The notes: generated by a model from the sequence alone, not told the origin. A stretch of 16,951 nt of DNA from an uncultured bacterium (GCA_902826945.1 CADEGS010000080.1:1-16951), one strand, 5' to 3'. Counted from the first letter of the stretch, positions 7,448-16,349 are shown. Numbers and translations: made by a program.

Positions 7448-7580
7448 CCGGACCTTCCCACGGGACCTCCCGCAGTGACCGAGGGCACGGGCCCTCCGGC
7501 AGGCTGGCGCCTGCCGCGGCGTCGCATGACGACTGACAGTGGCGGGACCGCGCAGGATTCACACCTGCTTCCCCGTCCGA
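7448..7580 (-). promoter_or_regulatory. cobalamin (B12) riboswitch aptamer
   Basis: Read on the minus strand, the conserved cobalamin aptamer blocks occur in order: GGGGAAGC (7567-7574), GGTGTGAATCC (7555-7565) inside the GCAGG/CCTGC stem, GCGGTCCCGCCACTGT (7536-7551, the family's CCCGCAACTGT block), GGTCACTG (7473-7480, the B12-box equivalent of GCCACTG) and GGGAAGG (7453-7459). The closing P1 stem pairs CGGAC (7575-7579) with GTCCG (7449-7453). Two internal hairpins are perfect: GGCAGGC/GCCTGCC (7498-7515) and CGTC/GACG (7520-7531). The element is about 133 nt, on the short side for the family. It lies 139 bases ahead of the secreted protein gene on the same strand. Confidence 0.88.
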
Positions 7581-7609
7581 GCGCGTCTTGCGAATGGATT
7601 GCGCGCCCG

Positions 7610-7638
7610 ATCCTAGCGCCGCGCGCGCGCGGCCGCCA
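7610..7638 (-). promoter_or_regulatory. candidate promoter ahead of the cobalamin riboswitch
   Basis: On the minus strand a TAGGAT -10-like box (7610-7615) matches four of six consensus positions; TGGCGG 17 bases upstream (7633-7638) is a poor -35. A start near 7603 would place the first aptamer base about 23 nt into the transcript, which is a sensible arrangement. The sequence overlaps the space just after the stop codon of the CvpA-like gene. Confidence 0.4.
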
Positions 7639-7650
7639 CGGCGGTCCGCT

Positions 7651-8295
7651 CTAGCGCACGTCCCCCGGGGCGGCCGCGTCGGGCGCAGCCTTCGACGCGG
7701 GCGCCGGCGGCGGCGTGCCGAGCAGACGCTGCACCTCCGCCGCGGCGACCGGGTCGAGCAGGCCCTGCCAGCGCTCGCTCGCCCCGCGGTAGAGGCGCTC
7801 GCTGTACGTGCCCGCGACGCGGTGCTCGACGAAGGTCTTCGGCGCGAGCTGGCACAGGCCCATCACGAGCGCGACGTGCACGAGCAGGCCGGTCGCCGCG
7901 CCGAGGATGCCGCCCGCCAGGCGGTTCGCCAGGCCGAGCTGCATCGCCTCGAGCAGGCGGTGGCCGAGCATGCCGAAGAGGGCGGCGACCGCCAGGGCGC
8001 TCAGGAACAGGCCCATCCACGCGATGCCGTGCGCGAGCCGCGGCTCGAACTCCGGCCAGTGCGAGAGGATCCAGTCCGCCCCGCGGCCGCCGTACACGCG
8101 CGCGATGGCGACCGAGGCGACGATGCCAGCCAGGCGGATGAGCTGCCACCACAGGCCGCGGGCGATCCCGAGGATCACGAGCACGCCCACGATGCCCAGG
8201 CCCACGAGGTCGATCCCGGCGAGCTCGACGCCGCCGATCGTGGCCCCGGCGGGGGAGAGGAGGAGCGAGAGGGGAGCGGCGCTCGCGATCTGCAT
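7651..8295 (-). CDS. CvpA family inner-membrane protein
   Basis: A 214-residue membrane protein with four predicted membrane segments at about 26-46, 51-68, 92-112 and 130-150, and an Ala/Pro-rich soluble tail. The G-x-x-R-G-L pattern after the first segment (ILGIARGLWWQL) and the overall four-helix layout match the CvpA / colicin V production family, whose members influence envelope integrity; the molecular role is poorly defined. The start is ATG (complement of 8293-8295). No Shine-Dalgarno is visible, but TAGGCT (complement of 8303-8308) lies seven bases before the ATG, which would fit a leaderless transcript. The stop at 7651 is close to the riboswitch promoter, so the downstream gene may also receive read-through. 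Confidence 0.82.
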   Translation of the reverse strand: MQIASAAPLSLLLSPAGATIGGVELAGIDLVGLGIVGVLVILGIARGLWWQLIRLAGIVASVAIARVYGGRGADWILSHWPEFEPRLAHGIAWMGLFLSALAVAALFGMLGHRLLEAMQLGLANRLAGGILGAATGLLVHVALVMGLCQLAPKTFVEHRVAGTYSERLYRGASERWQGLLDPVAAAEVQRLLGTPPPAPASKAAPDAAAPGDVR

Positions 8296-8398
8296 GCGAG
8301 CGAGCCTAGCGCGCCGCGCGCCTCCCGTGCGAGGCGGAGCGTCCCTTTCGCCCCGCCCCCGGAAAGGATGCCCGGGGCGGACCCGCGCCGCGGCCGAG

Positions 8399-8404
8399 TA
8401 CACT
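8399..8404 (+). promoter_or_regulatory. candidate -10 box upstream of the 8432 gene
   Basis: TACACT matches four of six -10 consensus positions and lies 27 bases before the ATG at 8432. No convincing -35 is seen at 16-18 bases upstream. The weak GAGCGG at 8419-8424 is the only Shine-Dalgarno-like sequence. Confidence 0.3.
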
Positions 8405-8431
8405 CGGGAGTCCGCCGCGAGCGGCGCAGCC

Positions 8432-10105
8432 ATGCAGGACACAGACTGGAACCGGGCCTTCGACCGCGCGCTGGAGCGCTTCGCCGAGCTGGTCGGCGAG
8501 GACGCCGAGCTCGAGCGCGAGTTCGCGCGCAGCCAGCGCGCCTTCACCGCCGGCGCGGCGGGTCCCGCGCGCGCGCTGGCCGAGCGCCGCCACCTCGAGT
8601 GGTTCGTCTGCGAGCGCCCGAGCGACCGCCTGGAGGGCGTGCCCGCCGACGTGCTGCGCGAGGACTGGCTCGAGAGCGCGGAAGGGGGCGGCCCCGCCGA
8701 CGAGGCGCTGCTCGACGCGATGCTGGGCTCGCTCGCGAGCGCCTTCGAGATCGAGGCCGCCTCGGCCGAGGGCACGCTCTTCGTGCGCGACGTCTTCGGC
8801 CTGGGCGCGTACGAGCTGGTCGAGCCCGAGGTGGCCGGCGACCTGGAGCCGGGCGACCTGCTCGTCGGCCGCGTCTTCCCGCTGCGCGACGGACGCCACC
8901 GGCTCTCGCCCGCCGGCACGGGCTTCCGCGACCGGTCGCTGGCGGGCGCCCTGCGCGACGACGTCGAGCGCCTGCGCGCGGGGCGCGGCGGCCGCGTGCT
9001 GCGCATGCAGCAGTCCGAGCTCGAGTCGCTCTTCTTCCGCCGCGCGGACGGCCTGCGAGCGCTGCCGGACGCGCCACGCCCCGCTCCCGAGCGCGCCGCG
9101 GACGAGGCGCGCGCGGCGCTCGCCGCCGCCGGCCTGGACGAGCAGAGCGCGGCGGGCACCGTCGACGCGGTGCTGTCGCTCGCGCGCCAGCCGGAGCCCG
9201 CGGCGGGGGAGGTCACCGAGGTCCTGAACACGCTGGCCTTCGAGACCGACGTGGACCTCGAGGTCGCGCGCCGCGCGCTGGCCGAGCTGTGGACGGCCGC
9301 CGCGCCGCCCGCCGCGCTCTCCGCCTCCGACCCCGGCGCTCCCGACGAGCCGGCCGAGGAGCCCGGCGCGCTCGCGGCGGCGGCGCTGCGCCGCTTCGAC
9401 GAGGGCCGCGCGCGCGGCGAGGACCTCGAGCAGCTCTTTCGCGAGCTCGAGCGCGACCTCGACGTCGCCTCGCCGTCCGACGAGGACGACGGCGGGCCGA
9501 CGCCGGACTTCCCTGGCGTCGTCGGCGCGATCGTCGAGGAGTACCTGTGGGACCGCGAGCGCGAGCGCGGATCCGCCGAGAGCCCTGCGCGCGAGCTGCT
9601 GCGCGAGCTGTCGCGCTACGCGAGCGGCATCGGCGTGTTCGAGGAGCTCGGCCCGCGCGAGCTCCTGGACTTCGCCGCGCGCTGGCTGCTCGAGGACTCG
9701 AGCGTCACCGACGAGGCCGACGCGCGCTCCCTGCTCGCCAGCCTCGCCGACTTCTGCCGCTGGGTCGAGGAGCGCCACGCGCATCCCCTGTGGAGCGCCT
9801 TCGAGCCGCAGTGGCGCGCGCTGGCCGAGGCCGTGCCGCGGCTCGCGCCGGTGCGCGCCGCGCTCGACCGCGGCCGCGAGCCGGATCCCGGCGCCTGGAG
9901 CGTGCGCGCCGTGGACGGCACGCACGCCGTGCTCGTCTCCGACGAGGGACGCGAGCGCCGCCTGGACCTCGCGCCGGCGGTGCTCGCGCAGCTCCGGCCG
10001 GGCGACCTCGTGCGGGTCGTGACGCGTCCCGACGGGCTGCGGCTGGCGCGCGTCTACCCGGGCGTCGTGCGCGAGCTCGTCGCCGGCGCGAGCGACGCCC
10101 GCTAG
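8432..10105 (+). CDS. large hypothetical protein (557 aa)
   Basis: The product is not recognised. It is acidic, soluble, and without signal peptide or membrane segments. The N-terminal part (about 1-165) ends in a beta-rich stretch around LEPGDLLVGRVFPL that looks like a small barrel or binding module. The middle (about 190-460) is mostly Ala/Leu/Glu/Arg helices, including an acidic low-complexity linker near 350 and a helical segment with YASGIGVFEELGPRELLDF. The C-terminal 60 residues form another beta module ending LRPGDLVRVV, echoing the N-terminal GDLLVGR motif. The start is ATG 8432. The gene is transcribed away from the CvpA-like gene and converges on the lipoprotein gene. A planctomycete-specific conserved protein is plausible. 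The balanced composition supports real coding. Confidence 0.8.
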   Translation: MQDTDWNRAFDRALERFAELVGEDAELEREFARSQRAFTAGAAGPARALAERRHLEWFVCERPSDRLEGVPADVLREDWLESAEGGGPADEALLDAMLGSLASAFEIEAASAEGTLFVRDVFGLGAYELVEPEVAGDLEPGDLLVGRVFPLRDGRHRLSPAGTGFRDRSLAGALRDDVERLRAGRGGRVLRMQQSELESLFFRRADGLRALPDAPRPAPERAADEARAALAAAGLDEQSAAGTVDAVLSLARQPEPAAGEVTEVLNTLAFETDVDLEVARRALAELWTAAAPPAALSASDPGAPDEPAEEPGALAAAALRRFDEGRARGEDLEQLFRELERDLDVASPSDEDDGGPTPDFPGVVGAIVEEYLWDRERERGSAESPARELLRELSRYASGIGVFEELGPRELLDFAARWLLEDSSVTDEADARSLLASLADFCRWVEERHAHPLWSAFEPQWRALAEAVPRLAPVRAALDRGREPDPGAWSVRAVDGTHAVLVSDEGRERRLDLAPAVLAQLRPGDLVRVVTRPDGLRLARVYPGVVRELVAGASDAR

Positions 10106-10132
10106 CCCCGGCGCAGGCGCCTCAGCCGGGGT
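10105..10132. terminator. hairpin spanning two convergent stop codons
   Basis: CCCCGGC (10106-10112) pairs perfectly with GCCGGGG (10125-10131), with a 12-base loop that contains GGCGCC. The hairpin starts at the plus-strand TAG (10103-10105) and its loop includes the minus-strand stop (10122-10124), so it could serve both genes. There is no T-run on either side, so intrinsic termination is uncertain. Confidence 0.5.
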
Positions 10133-10742
10133 GCTGCCAGGGCACCTGGACCTCGGACGCGAGCGCGCTCCAGTCGTCGCTCGCGCCCGGGTCGCTGAGG
10201 TAGACCTCGCGCACCGGTCCCGCCGCGCGCCAGCCGTGGTCGCGCAGGAACGCGAACAGCCGCGCGTACACGCGCGGCAGCTCCGGATAGGCGCCGCGCA
10301 CCTCGACGTACGCGACCAGCGCCCGCGGCAGCACGTCCGCGGCGAGCCCGCTCGCGCCGACCGCCCCGGCGCGCACCGGCAGGCACGCGCGCGCCCGCAG
10401 CCGGTCGGCCGGCGTGCGCGCGGGATCGTCGAAGAACAGCGCGAACGGCGGCCCGCTCGCGTCCACGCCGGCGAGCCGCGCGCGCTCGAGGAGCTGTCGC
10501 ATCGCCTGCCCGAGGTCGCGGTAGTCGCCGACGCGCTCGACGAACACGTAGGGCTGCTCGAGACGCTCCTTCCAGGCCACCTCGGACACGACGAGCTCCG
10601 AGCCGCCGGCCGTCGGCGGAGCCGAAGCGGTGACTGCGGGCGTGTCGCCGCGCTCGGGCGCCACGCAGGCGCCGAGGACGGTCGCGAGGAGCGCAAGGGT
10701 CGAGTGCAGCCGGCTCGGGGTGGCGCGCATGCCCAAGCTCAT
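10122..10742 (-). CDS. GyrI-like domain lipoprotein
   Basis: A 206-residue predicted lipoprotein. The N-terminal signal has a Leu/Ala core and lipobox LGAC, with the lipidated Cys at position 26 (22 if the in-frame ATG at 10728-10730 is used instead). Neither start has a good Shine-Dalgarno. The mature domain matches the GyrI-like / AraC effector-binding fold: an opening strand QPYVFVERVGDY, the helix DLGQAMRQLLERA, the FALFFDDP strand, an ACLPV strand, the repeated half RALVAYVEVRGAYPEL, then the VREVYLSDP motif and the final VPW strand. Such domains bind small hydrophobic or cationic molecules. Placement on a lipoprotein puts ligand binding outside the cytoplasmic membrane, which is less usual than the cytoplasmic regulators of the family. 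The ligand is unknown. Confidence 0.8.
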   Translation of the reverse strand: MSLGMRATPSRLHSTLALLATVLGACVAPERGDTPAVTASAPPTAGGSELVVSEVAWKERLEQPYVFVERVGDYRDLGQAMRQLLERARLAGVDASGPPFALFFDDPARTPADRLRARACLPVRAGAVGASGLAADVLPRALVAYVEVRGAYPELPRVYARLFAFLRDHGWRAAGPVREVYLSDPGASDDWSALASEVQVPWQHPG

Positions 10743-10762
10743 CGGCCGACGGGGCCGAAACC

Positions 10763-10810
10763 CTGACCGACACGGAACGTCCGATAATGTACGTTATGTA
10801 ACTCATCAAG
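10763..10810. promoter_or_regulatory. AT-rich island in a divergent intergenic region
   Basis: Bases 10782-10810 are strikingly AT-rich for this window and contain an imperfect palindrome around AATGTACGTT. Read forward, CTGACC (10763-10768), 16 bases and TAATGT (10785-10790) resemble a promoter. Read in reverse, TTGATG (complement of 10803-10808) is a -35-like box. It could be a promoter for either flanking gene or an operator. The region 10743-10991 between the divergent genes holds nothing else that was recognised. Confidence 0.4.
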
Positions 10811-10991
10811 CTCCGGGGTTGCGTGCGGCCCGCCGTCCCGACGCACGAGCCTCGGTCCGCACCTCCTGTCTCGAGGAGCACCTCCAGACGTGCCTGCCCG
10901 CGGGGCTCCGTCGATCGATCGCGCGCGCTGCCCATCGGCACCCGCCGCCGCCGCGTCGCCCCCGACGGCCCGAGCCGGTACCCTCGCCGCG

Positions 10992-11516
10992 ATGCCGCGG
11001 CCGAAGAGCCAGCACGCGCCCGGGACGCGCGGCCTGTGGTTCGAGGACTTCGAGCCCGGCAGGGCCTTCGCGTCGCCCGGGCGGACGCTGACCGAGGCGG
11101 ACATCGTGCTCTTCGCGGGCCTGTCGGGCGACGTGACCTCGCTGCACACCGACGAGGAGTTCGCGAAGCGCACCCCGTTCCGCCGCCGGATCGCGCACGG
11201 GCTGCTCGTGTCGTCGATTGCGACCGGGCTGGCGGCGCGCATCGGGATCTTCGAGGGCACGATCGTCGCGATGCCGGCGATGGACATCCGCTGGACGAGC
11301 CCGGCCTTCCCGGGCGACACGCTCACCCTGCGCCTGGTCGTGGCCCGCCGCGAGGAGCAGCCGTCGCGGCGCAGCGGGCGCGTATACTTCGACGCCAGCG
11401 TGACCAACCAGAAGGAACAGGTCGTGAGCGAGGGCTCCTGGGAGATCGTCGTGCTGCGCGATCGCGAGCGCGCGGCCGCGCCGGCGGACGGTTCGCGCGA
11501 GGAGCCGGCGGGATGA
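10992..11516 (+). CDS. MaoC-like (R)-hydratase / dehydratase family protein
   Basis: A 174-residue hot-dog fold protein of the MaoC type, predicted to hydrate enoyl-CoA or a related thioester. The hydratase-2 motif is LSGDVTSLHTDEEFA, with the catalytic Asp47 and His52 both present; the usual Asn/Thr-Pro between them is Thr-Ser here. Following stretches RIAHGLL and FPGDTL are family landmarks. The start chosen is ATG 10992; upstream in-frame sequence is Pro/Ala/Arg-rich shadow. No Shine-Dalgarno is seen, but TACCCT lies seven bases before the ATG (10979-10984), compatible with a leaderless transcript. The C-terminal 20 residues are a charged tail. The stop overlaps the start of the next small gene by four bases, so the two are likely coupled. 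The substrate cannot be read from the sequence. Confidence 0.9.
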   Translation: MPRPKSQHAPGTRGLWFEDFEPGRAFASPGRTLTEADIVLFAGLSGDVTSLHTDEEFAKRTPFRRRIAHGLLVSSIATGLAARIGIFEGTIVAMPAMDIRWTSPAFPGDTLTLRLVVARREEQPSRRSGRVYFDASVTNQKEQVVSEGSWEIVVLRDRERAAAPADGSREEPAG

Positions 11517-11773
11517 GCTCCAAGAAGTACTGCTTCCTGAACCGCGAGCGGCCGTGCGACCTCACCTGCAAGGCCGCGTTCGAGGTGGACGACCCGGTCG
11601 ACAACGTCGACTGCTACTTCATCTGGTTCACGCACCACTTCGGCGAGGGCGTGTTCGAGCTGCGGCGCCTGATGGAGAACATGGGCGGCCCCGGAGGGTT
11701 CACGCCCGGCGGCGGAGGCCCCGGGCCGGCCGGTGCGGGCCCGAAGGGGCCGAAGGGCTGGCCGCAGAACTAG
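11513..11773 (+). CDS. small cysteine-containing protein (86 aa), coupled to the MaoC-like gene
   Basis: The product is not recognised. The ATG at 11513 overlaps the upstream TGA (ATGA), with GAGGAG at 11499-11504 as ribosome-binding site. The first 55 residues form a compact domain with four cysteines, Cys7, Cys15, Cys19 and Cys34 (C-x7-C-x3-C-x14-C), plus a His41-His42 pair in an aromatic stretch (CYFIWFTHHF); a metal site or disulfides are possible. Residues 58-86 are a Gly/Pro-rich low-complexity tail. There is no signal peptide, so a reducing cytoplasm and a metal site are more likely than disulfides. Coupling to a MaoC-like hydratase suggests a joint role, but this is context only. Confidence 0.78.
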   Translation: MSSKKYCFLNRERPCDLTCKAAFEVDDPVDNVDCYFIWFTHHFGEGVFELRRLMENMGGPGGFTPGGGGPGPAGAGPKGPKGWPQN

Positions 11774-11777
11774 CCCG

Positions 11778-11803
11778 CGGCGGGGGACCTTGCGCCCCCG
11801 CCG
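11778..11803. terminator. bidirectional hairpin between convergent genes
   Basis: CGGCGGGGG (11778-11786) pairs perfectly with CCCCCGCCG (11795-11803) around an 8-base loop. It lies five bases after the plus-strand stop and before the minus-strand stop at 11860. No T-run follows, as is common in GC-rich genomes. It probably separates the two transcripts. Confidence 0.6.
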
Positions 11804-11859
11804 AGCGGCGCGAGCGGCCTGCCACGCGCGTCGCTCCCCCACCGCGGCCGCGGGCGGGC

Positions 11860-12528
11860 TCAGCGACCGCGATGCGGCCCGCGGTACCAGCCGGCCTTCG
11901 CGCTCGGCGCCGCCTCGAGCGCGAAGCCGGCCAGGGTCGGGCGCACGTCGGGGTCGGCGCTGGCGTCGATCACGACCATCGCGCCCGTGGGCACGACCAG
12001 CCGCGGCGCCAGCGCGAGCGGCGCCTCCAGCGCCCGGCAGGCCGCGGCGCGCACGACCCACGAGTGCGTCGCGATCGCGACGCAGCCGCCGGGGAACTCG
12101 CGCAAGAGCGCCTCGAGCGCCGGCCAGGCGCGCGCGCCGAGCTCCGACAGCGACTCCCCGCCCGGCGGCCGGCGCTCGGCGGGGTCCTCCATCCAGCGGC
12201 TCCACGCGCCGTCCTCGTCGCGGTCGACCTCGTCGGGCCGGCGGCCGCGCCAGGCGCCGCGGTCGATCTCGCGCAGGCGCTCGTCGGCGCGCGCCGGGAG
12301 CGCGCGGCCCTCGCGCAGGCACGCGGCCAGGTGCTCGGTGCGCTCCAGGCCCGACGAGACGACGGCGTCGAGCACGACGCCGTCGAGCCGCCGCGCGGCC
12401 GCGCGTGACTCCGCGCGGCCGCGCTCCGAGAGCGGCACGTCGAGGTTCCCATAGATGCGCCCGCGCCACGCGTCGGCCACCTCGCCGTGGCGGAAGAGCA
12501 CCAGGCGCGTCGTCGCGTCGGCGGCCAT
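11860..12528 (-). CDS. histidine phosphatase family protein (phosphoglycerate mutase-like)
   Basis: A 222-residue member of the histidine phosphatase superfamily. The catalytic RHGE motif is at 13-16 (His14 is the phosphorylated residue), followed by YGNLDVPLSERG at 26-37, Arg63 in the SSGLERT motif, an acidic Glu87 (LREIDRG), and the second catalytic His155 in ATHSWVVRA. All core residues are intact, so it should be an active phosphatase or mutase. The substrate is open: small-molecule phosphatases, phosphoglycerate mutase and alpha-ribazole phosphatase (CobC, cobalamin synthesis) all share this pattern, and nothing here decides among them. The start is ATG (complement of 12526-12528). GGAG lies four bases before it, and a TACGCT box (complement of 12537-12542) lies eight bases before. 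Confidence 0.9.
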   Translation of the reverse strand: MAADATTRLVLFRHGEVADAWRGRIYGNLDVPLSERGRAESRAAARRLDGVVLDAVVSSGLERTEHLAACLREGRALPARADERLREIDRGAWRGRRPDEVDRDEDGAWSRWMEDPAERRPPGGESLSELGARAWPALEALLREFPGGCVAIATHSWVVRAAACRALEAPLALAPRLVVPTGAMVVIDASADPDVRPTLAGFALEAAPSAKAGWYRGPHRGR

Positions 12529-12593
12529 GCTCCACGAGCGTAGCCGCGCGCCGGGCCCCGGACCTCCATGGCCGGCCTGCCCCGGTCTGCGAA

Positions 12594-12622
12594 TTGCCGC
12601 GGGCGGCCCCCTGAGCTACCGT
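12594..12622 (+). promoter_or_regulatory. candidate promoter of the sdhCAB operon
   Basis: TTGCCG (12594-12599, four of six -35 positions) and TACCGT (12617-12622, matching T, A and the final T of the -10 box) are exactly 17 bases apart. A start near 12629 would give a leader of about 65 bases before sdhC. It lies in the 165-base gap between the divergent phosphatase and sdhC genes. Confidence 0.45.
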
Positions 12623-12693
12623 CCACGCCTCGTTCCGGGCCGCGGCGCACAAGGCCGAGCCCGTCCGCCGCCCTCCACCCTCCCGCAACGAGC

Positions 12694-13367
12694 ATGCTGC
12701 GACCGATCGCCAACGCTCTCGCGTCCTCCGTGGGTCGCAAAGCCGTGCTGGCGCTGACCGGCCTGGGCCTGATCGGGTTCCTGGTCGAGCACCTCTACGG
12801 CAACCTGAAGCTGGTCCCGCTCTTCGTCGGCGAGGAGGGCCAGGACTTCACGAGCTACCGCGAGGAGCTGCACAGCTGGGGCTGGCTCCTGCGCGTGGCC
12901 GAGCTCGGCCTGTTCGCGCTCTTCGCCTGCCACGTCTTCCTGGCCTTGCGGCTGACGCTCGAGAACCGCGAGGCGCGCCGCGCGCGCTACGTCGTGCGCA
13001 ACGACCGCGGCGCGAAGACCTTCGGCTCGGCCTCGATGTTCGTCACGGGCGCCCTGATCCTCGGCTACCTGATCTGGCACCTGCTCGACTTCCGCCTGAA
13101 CGGCGCCTACCACGAGGCGCCCGAGGCGCACGTCGCCCGGGAGCTGAGCGAGCCCGGCCACGCGATCGGCTACATCCTCGCGGCGCTGGTCGTCGGCGTG
13201 CACCTCTCCCACGGCTTCCAGAGCGCGCTGCAGAGCCTGGGCGCGCACCACCCGCGCTGGACGCCGCTGGCGAAGCTCGCCGGGCGCGGGCTCGCCTTCG
13301 CGCTGGCCGCGGGCTTCGCCTCCATCCCGGCCTACTACCTCTTCTTCTGGAGCGGAGCAGCGAACTG

Positions 13368-13368
<1 letters not shown>
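12694..13368 (+). CDS. sdhC: succinate dehydrogenase cytochrome b558 subunit
   Basis: The 224-residue membrane anchor of succinate:quinone oxidoreductase, with five predicted membrane helices and no separate SdhD. Candidate axial ligands for two b haems are His33 (VEHLYGN), His80 (FACHVFL), His129 (LIWHLLD) and His170 (GVHLSHG). Their spacings of 47, 49 and 41 closely follow those of Wolinella FrdC (His44, 93, 143, 182). This is the diheme single-subunit type that works with menaquinone in many bacteria. The start is ATG 12694; longer in-frame sequence upstream is Pro/Arg-rich and runs into the promoter. The ribosome-binding site is weak. The TGA overlaps the sdhA ATG by one base (TGATG). Confidence 0.95.
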
Positions 13369-15295
<1,927 letters not shown>

Positions 15296-15299
<4 letters not shown>

Positions 15300-16078
15300 G
15301 TTCGCCGAGCCACGGCGCCGACGGCATGCGCCTCACGCTGAACGTGTGGCGCCAGGCGGGTCCCCTGCAGCCCGGGGCGATGCGGACCTACCACCTCGAC
15401 GGCGTCTCGCCGGACATGTCGTTCCTCGAGATGCTCGACGTGCTGAACGAGCGGCTGGTGCTCTCCGGCGACGACCCGGTCGCCTTCGACCACGACTGCC
15501 GCGAGGGCATCTGCGGCTCGTGCTCGCTCGTGATCGACGGCCACGCGCACGGCCCCGAGCGCGAGACGACGGTGTGCCAGCTCCACATGCGCCACTACCG
15601 CGACGGGGACACGATCCACGTCGAGCCCTGGCGCGCGAACGCCTTCCCCGTCGTGAAGGACCTGGTGTGCGACCGCAGCGCCTTCGACCGCATCCTCGCG
15701 GCCGGCGGCTTCGTCTCGACGCACGCCGGCGCGGCGCCCGACGCGAACGCGCTGCCGATCGCCAAGGACGTGGCCGAGTCGGCCATGGACGCCGCCGCCT
15801 GCATCGGCTGCGGCGCCTGCGTGGCGGCCTGCCCGAACGCGGCGGCGATGCTCTTCGTCGGCGCCAAGATCGCCCACCTCGGCCGCCTGCCGCAGGGCGA
15901 GCCCGAACGCGAGCGCCGGGCGCTCGCGATGGTGGCCGCCATGGACGCCGAGGGCTTCGGCAACTGCACGAACCACTACGAGTGCGAGGCCGCCTGCCCG
16001 AAGGGCATCTCGGTCGGCGTGATCGCGCGCATGAACCGCGACTTCCTGCGCGCGGCCGCGGTCCAGAGCGAGCCCTGA
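15296..16078 (+). CDS. sdhB: succinate dehydrogenase / fumarate reductase iron-sulfur subunit
   Basis: The 260-residue electron-transfer subunit linking FAD to haem and quinone. The [2Fe-2S] ligands are Cys68, Cys73, Cys76 and Cys94 (the CREGICGSC motif plus CQL). The C-terminal ferredoxin-like domain has Cys169, Cys172, Cys175 and Cys234 for [4Fe-4S] and Cys179, Cys224 and Cys230 for [3Fe-4S], with spacings matching E. coli SdhB. The ATG at 15296 overlaps the sdhA stop (ATGA), with a strong AGAGGAG Shine-Dalgarno (15283-15289) six bases upstream. It is the last gene of the operon. The extra Met/His-rich N-terminus is short and unremarkable. Confidence 0.97.
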
Positions 16079-16079
16079 G

Positions 16080-16096
16080 GAGCGCTTTCGCTCTTT
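16080..16096 (+). terminator. possible terminator of the sdhCAB operon
   Basis: GAGCG (16080-16084) pairs with CGCTC (16089-16093) around a CTTT loop and is followed by TTT, just after the sdhB stop. The stem is only 5 bp and the T-run short, so it is a weak candidate. Confidence 0.4.
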
Positions 16097-16210
16097 CCGC
16101 TCGCGTCGGTTCCTGCTACCCCCTCGAAACACGAGCGTCGCGAGCCCGGGCCTCGTCCCTCCCCGGAGGCTTCCCCCGCCACGACCGCTCGGCCGCGGAT
16201 CCCCGCTGCC

Positions 16211-16244
16211 GGCCCTGGCAAGGGCCCCGCGGCGGGAATACCCT
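16211..16244 (+). promoter_or_regulatory. candidate promoter with inverted repeat for the 16350 gene
   Basis: A TACCCT -10-like box (16239-16244) is preceded by CTGGCA (16215-16220), spaced 18 bases apart. The -35-like box lies inside a perfect inverted repeat, GGCCCT-GGCA-AGGGCC (16211-16226), which could be an operator or a hairpin. A start near 16251 leaves about 100 bases of leader. Nothing else was recognised between 16097 and 16349. Confidence 0.35.
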
Positions 16245-16349
16245 CTCGGCATCGGGTCCTCCCCCGCCGCGGTACGCCCTTTGCCCCGCAGCCCTGCGGC
16301 TGGTCGATCCACCTCGCAGTCGTTCCCCATTGCAGACGGCAGGCAGCTC

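Noticed and set aside
11860..12528. Naming the histidine phosphatase CobC because a B12 riboswitch is nearby
   Set aside because: It is over 4 kb away, not under the riboswitch, and its motifs are shared by the whole superfamily.
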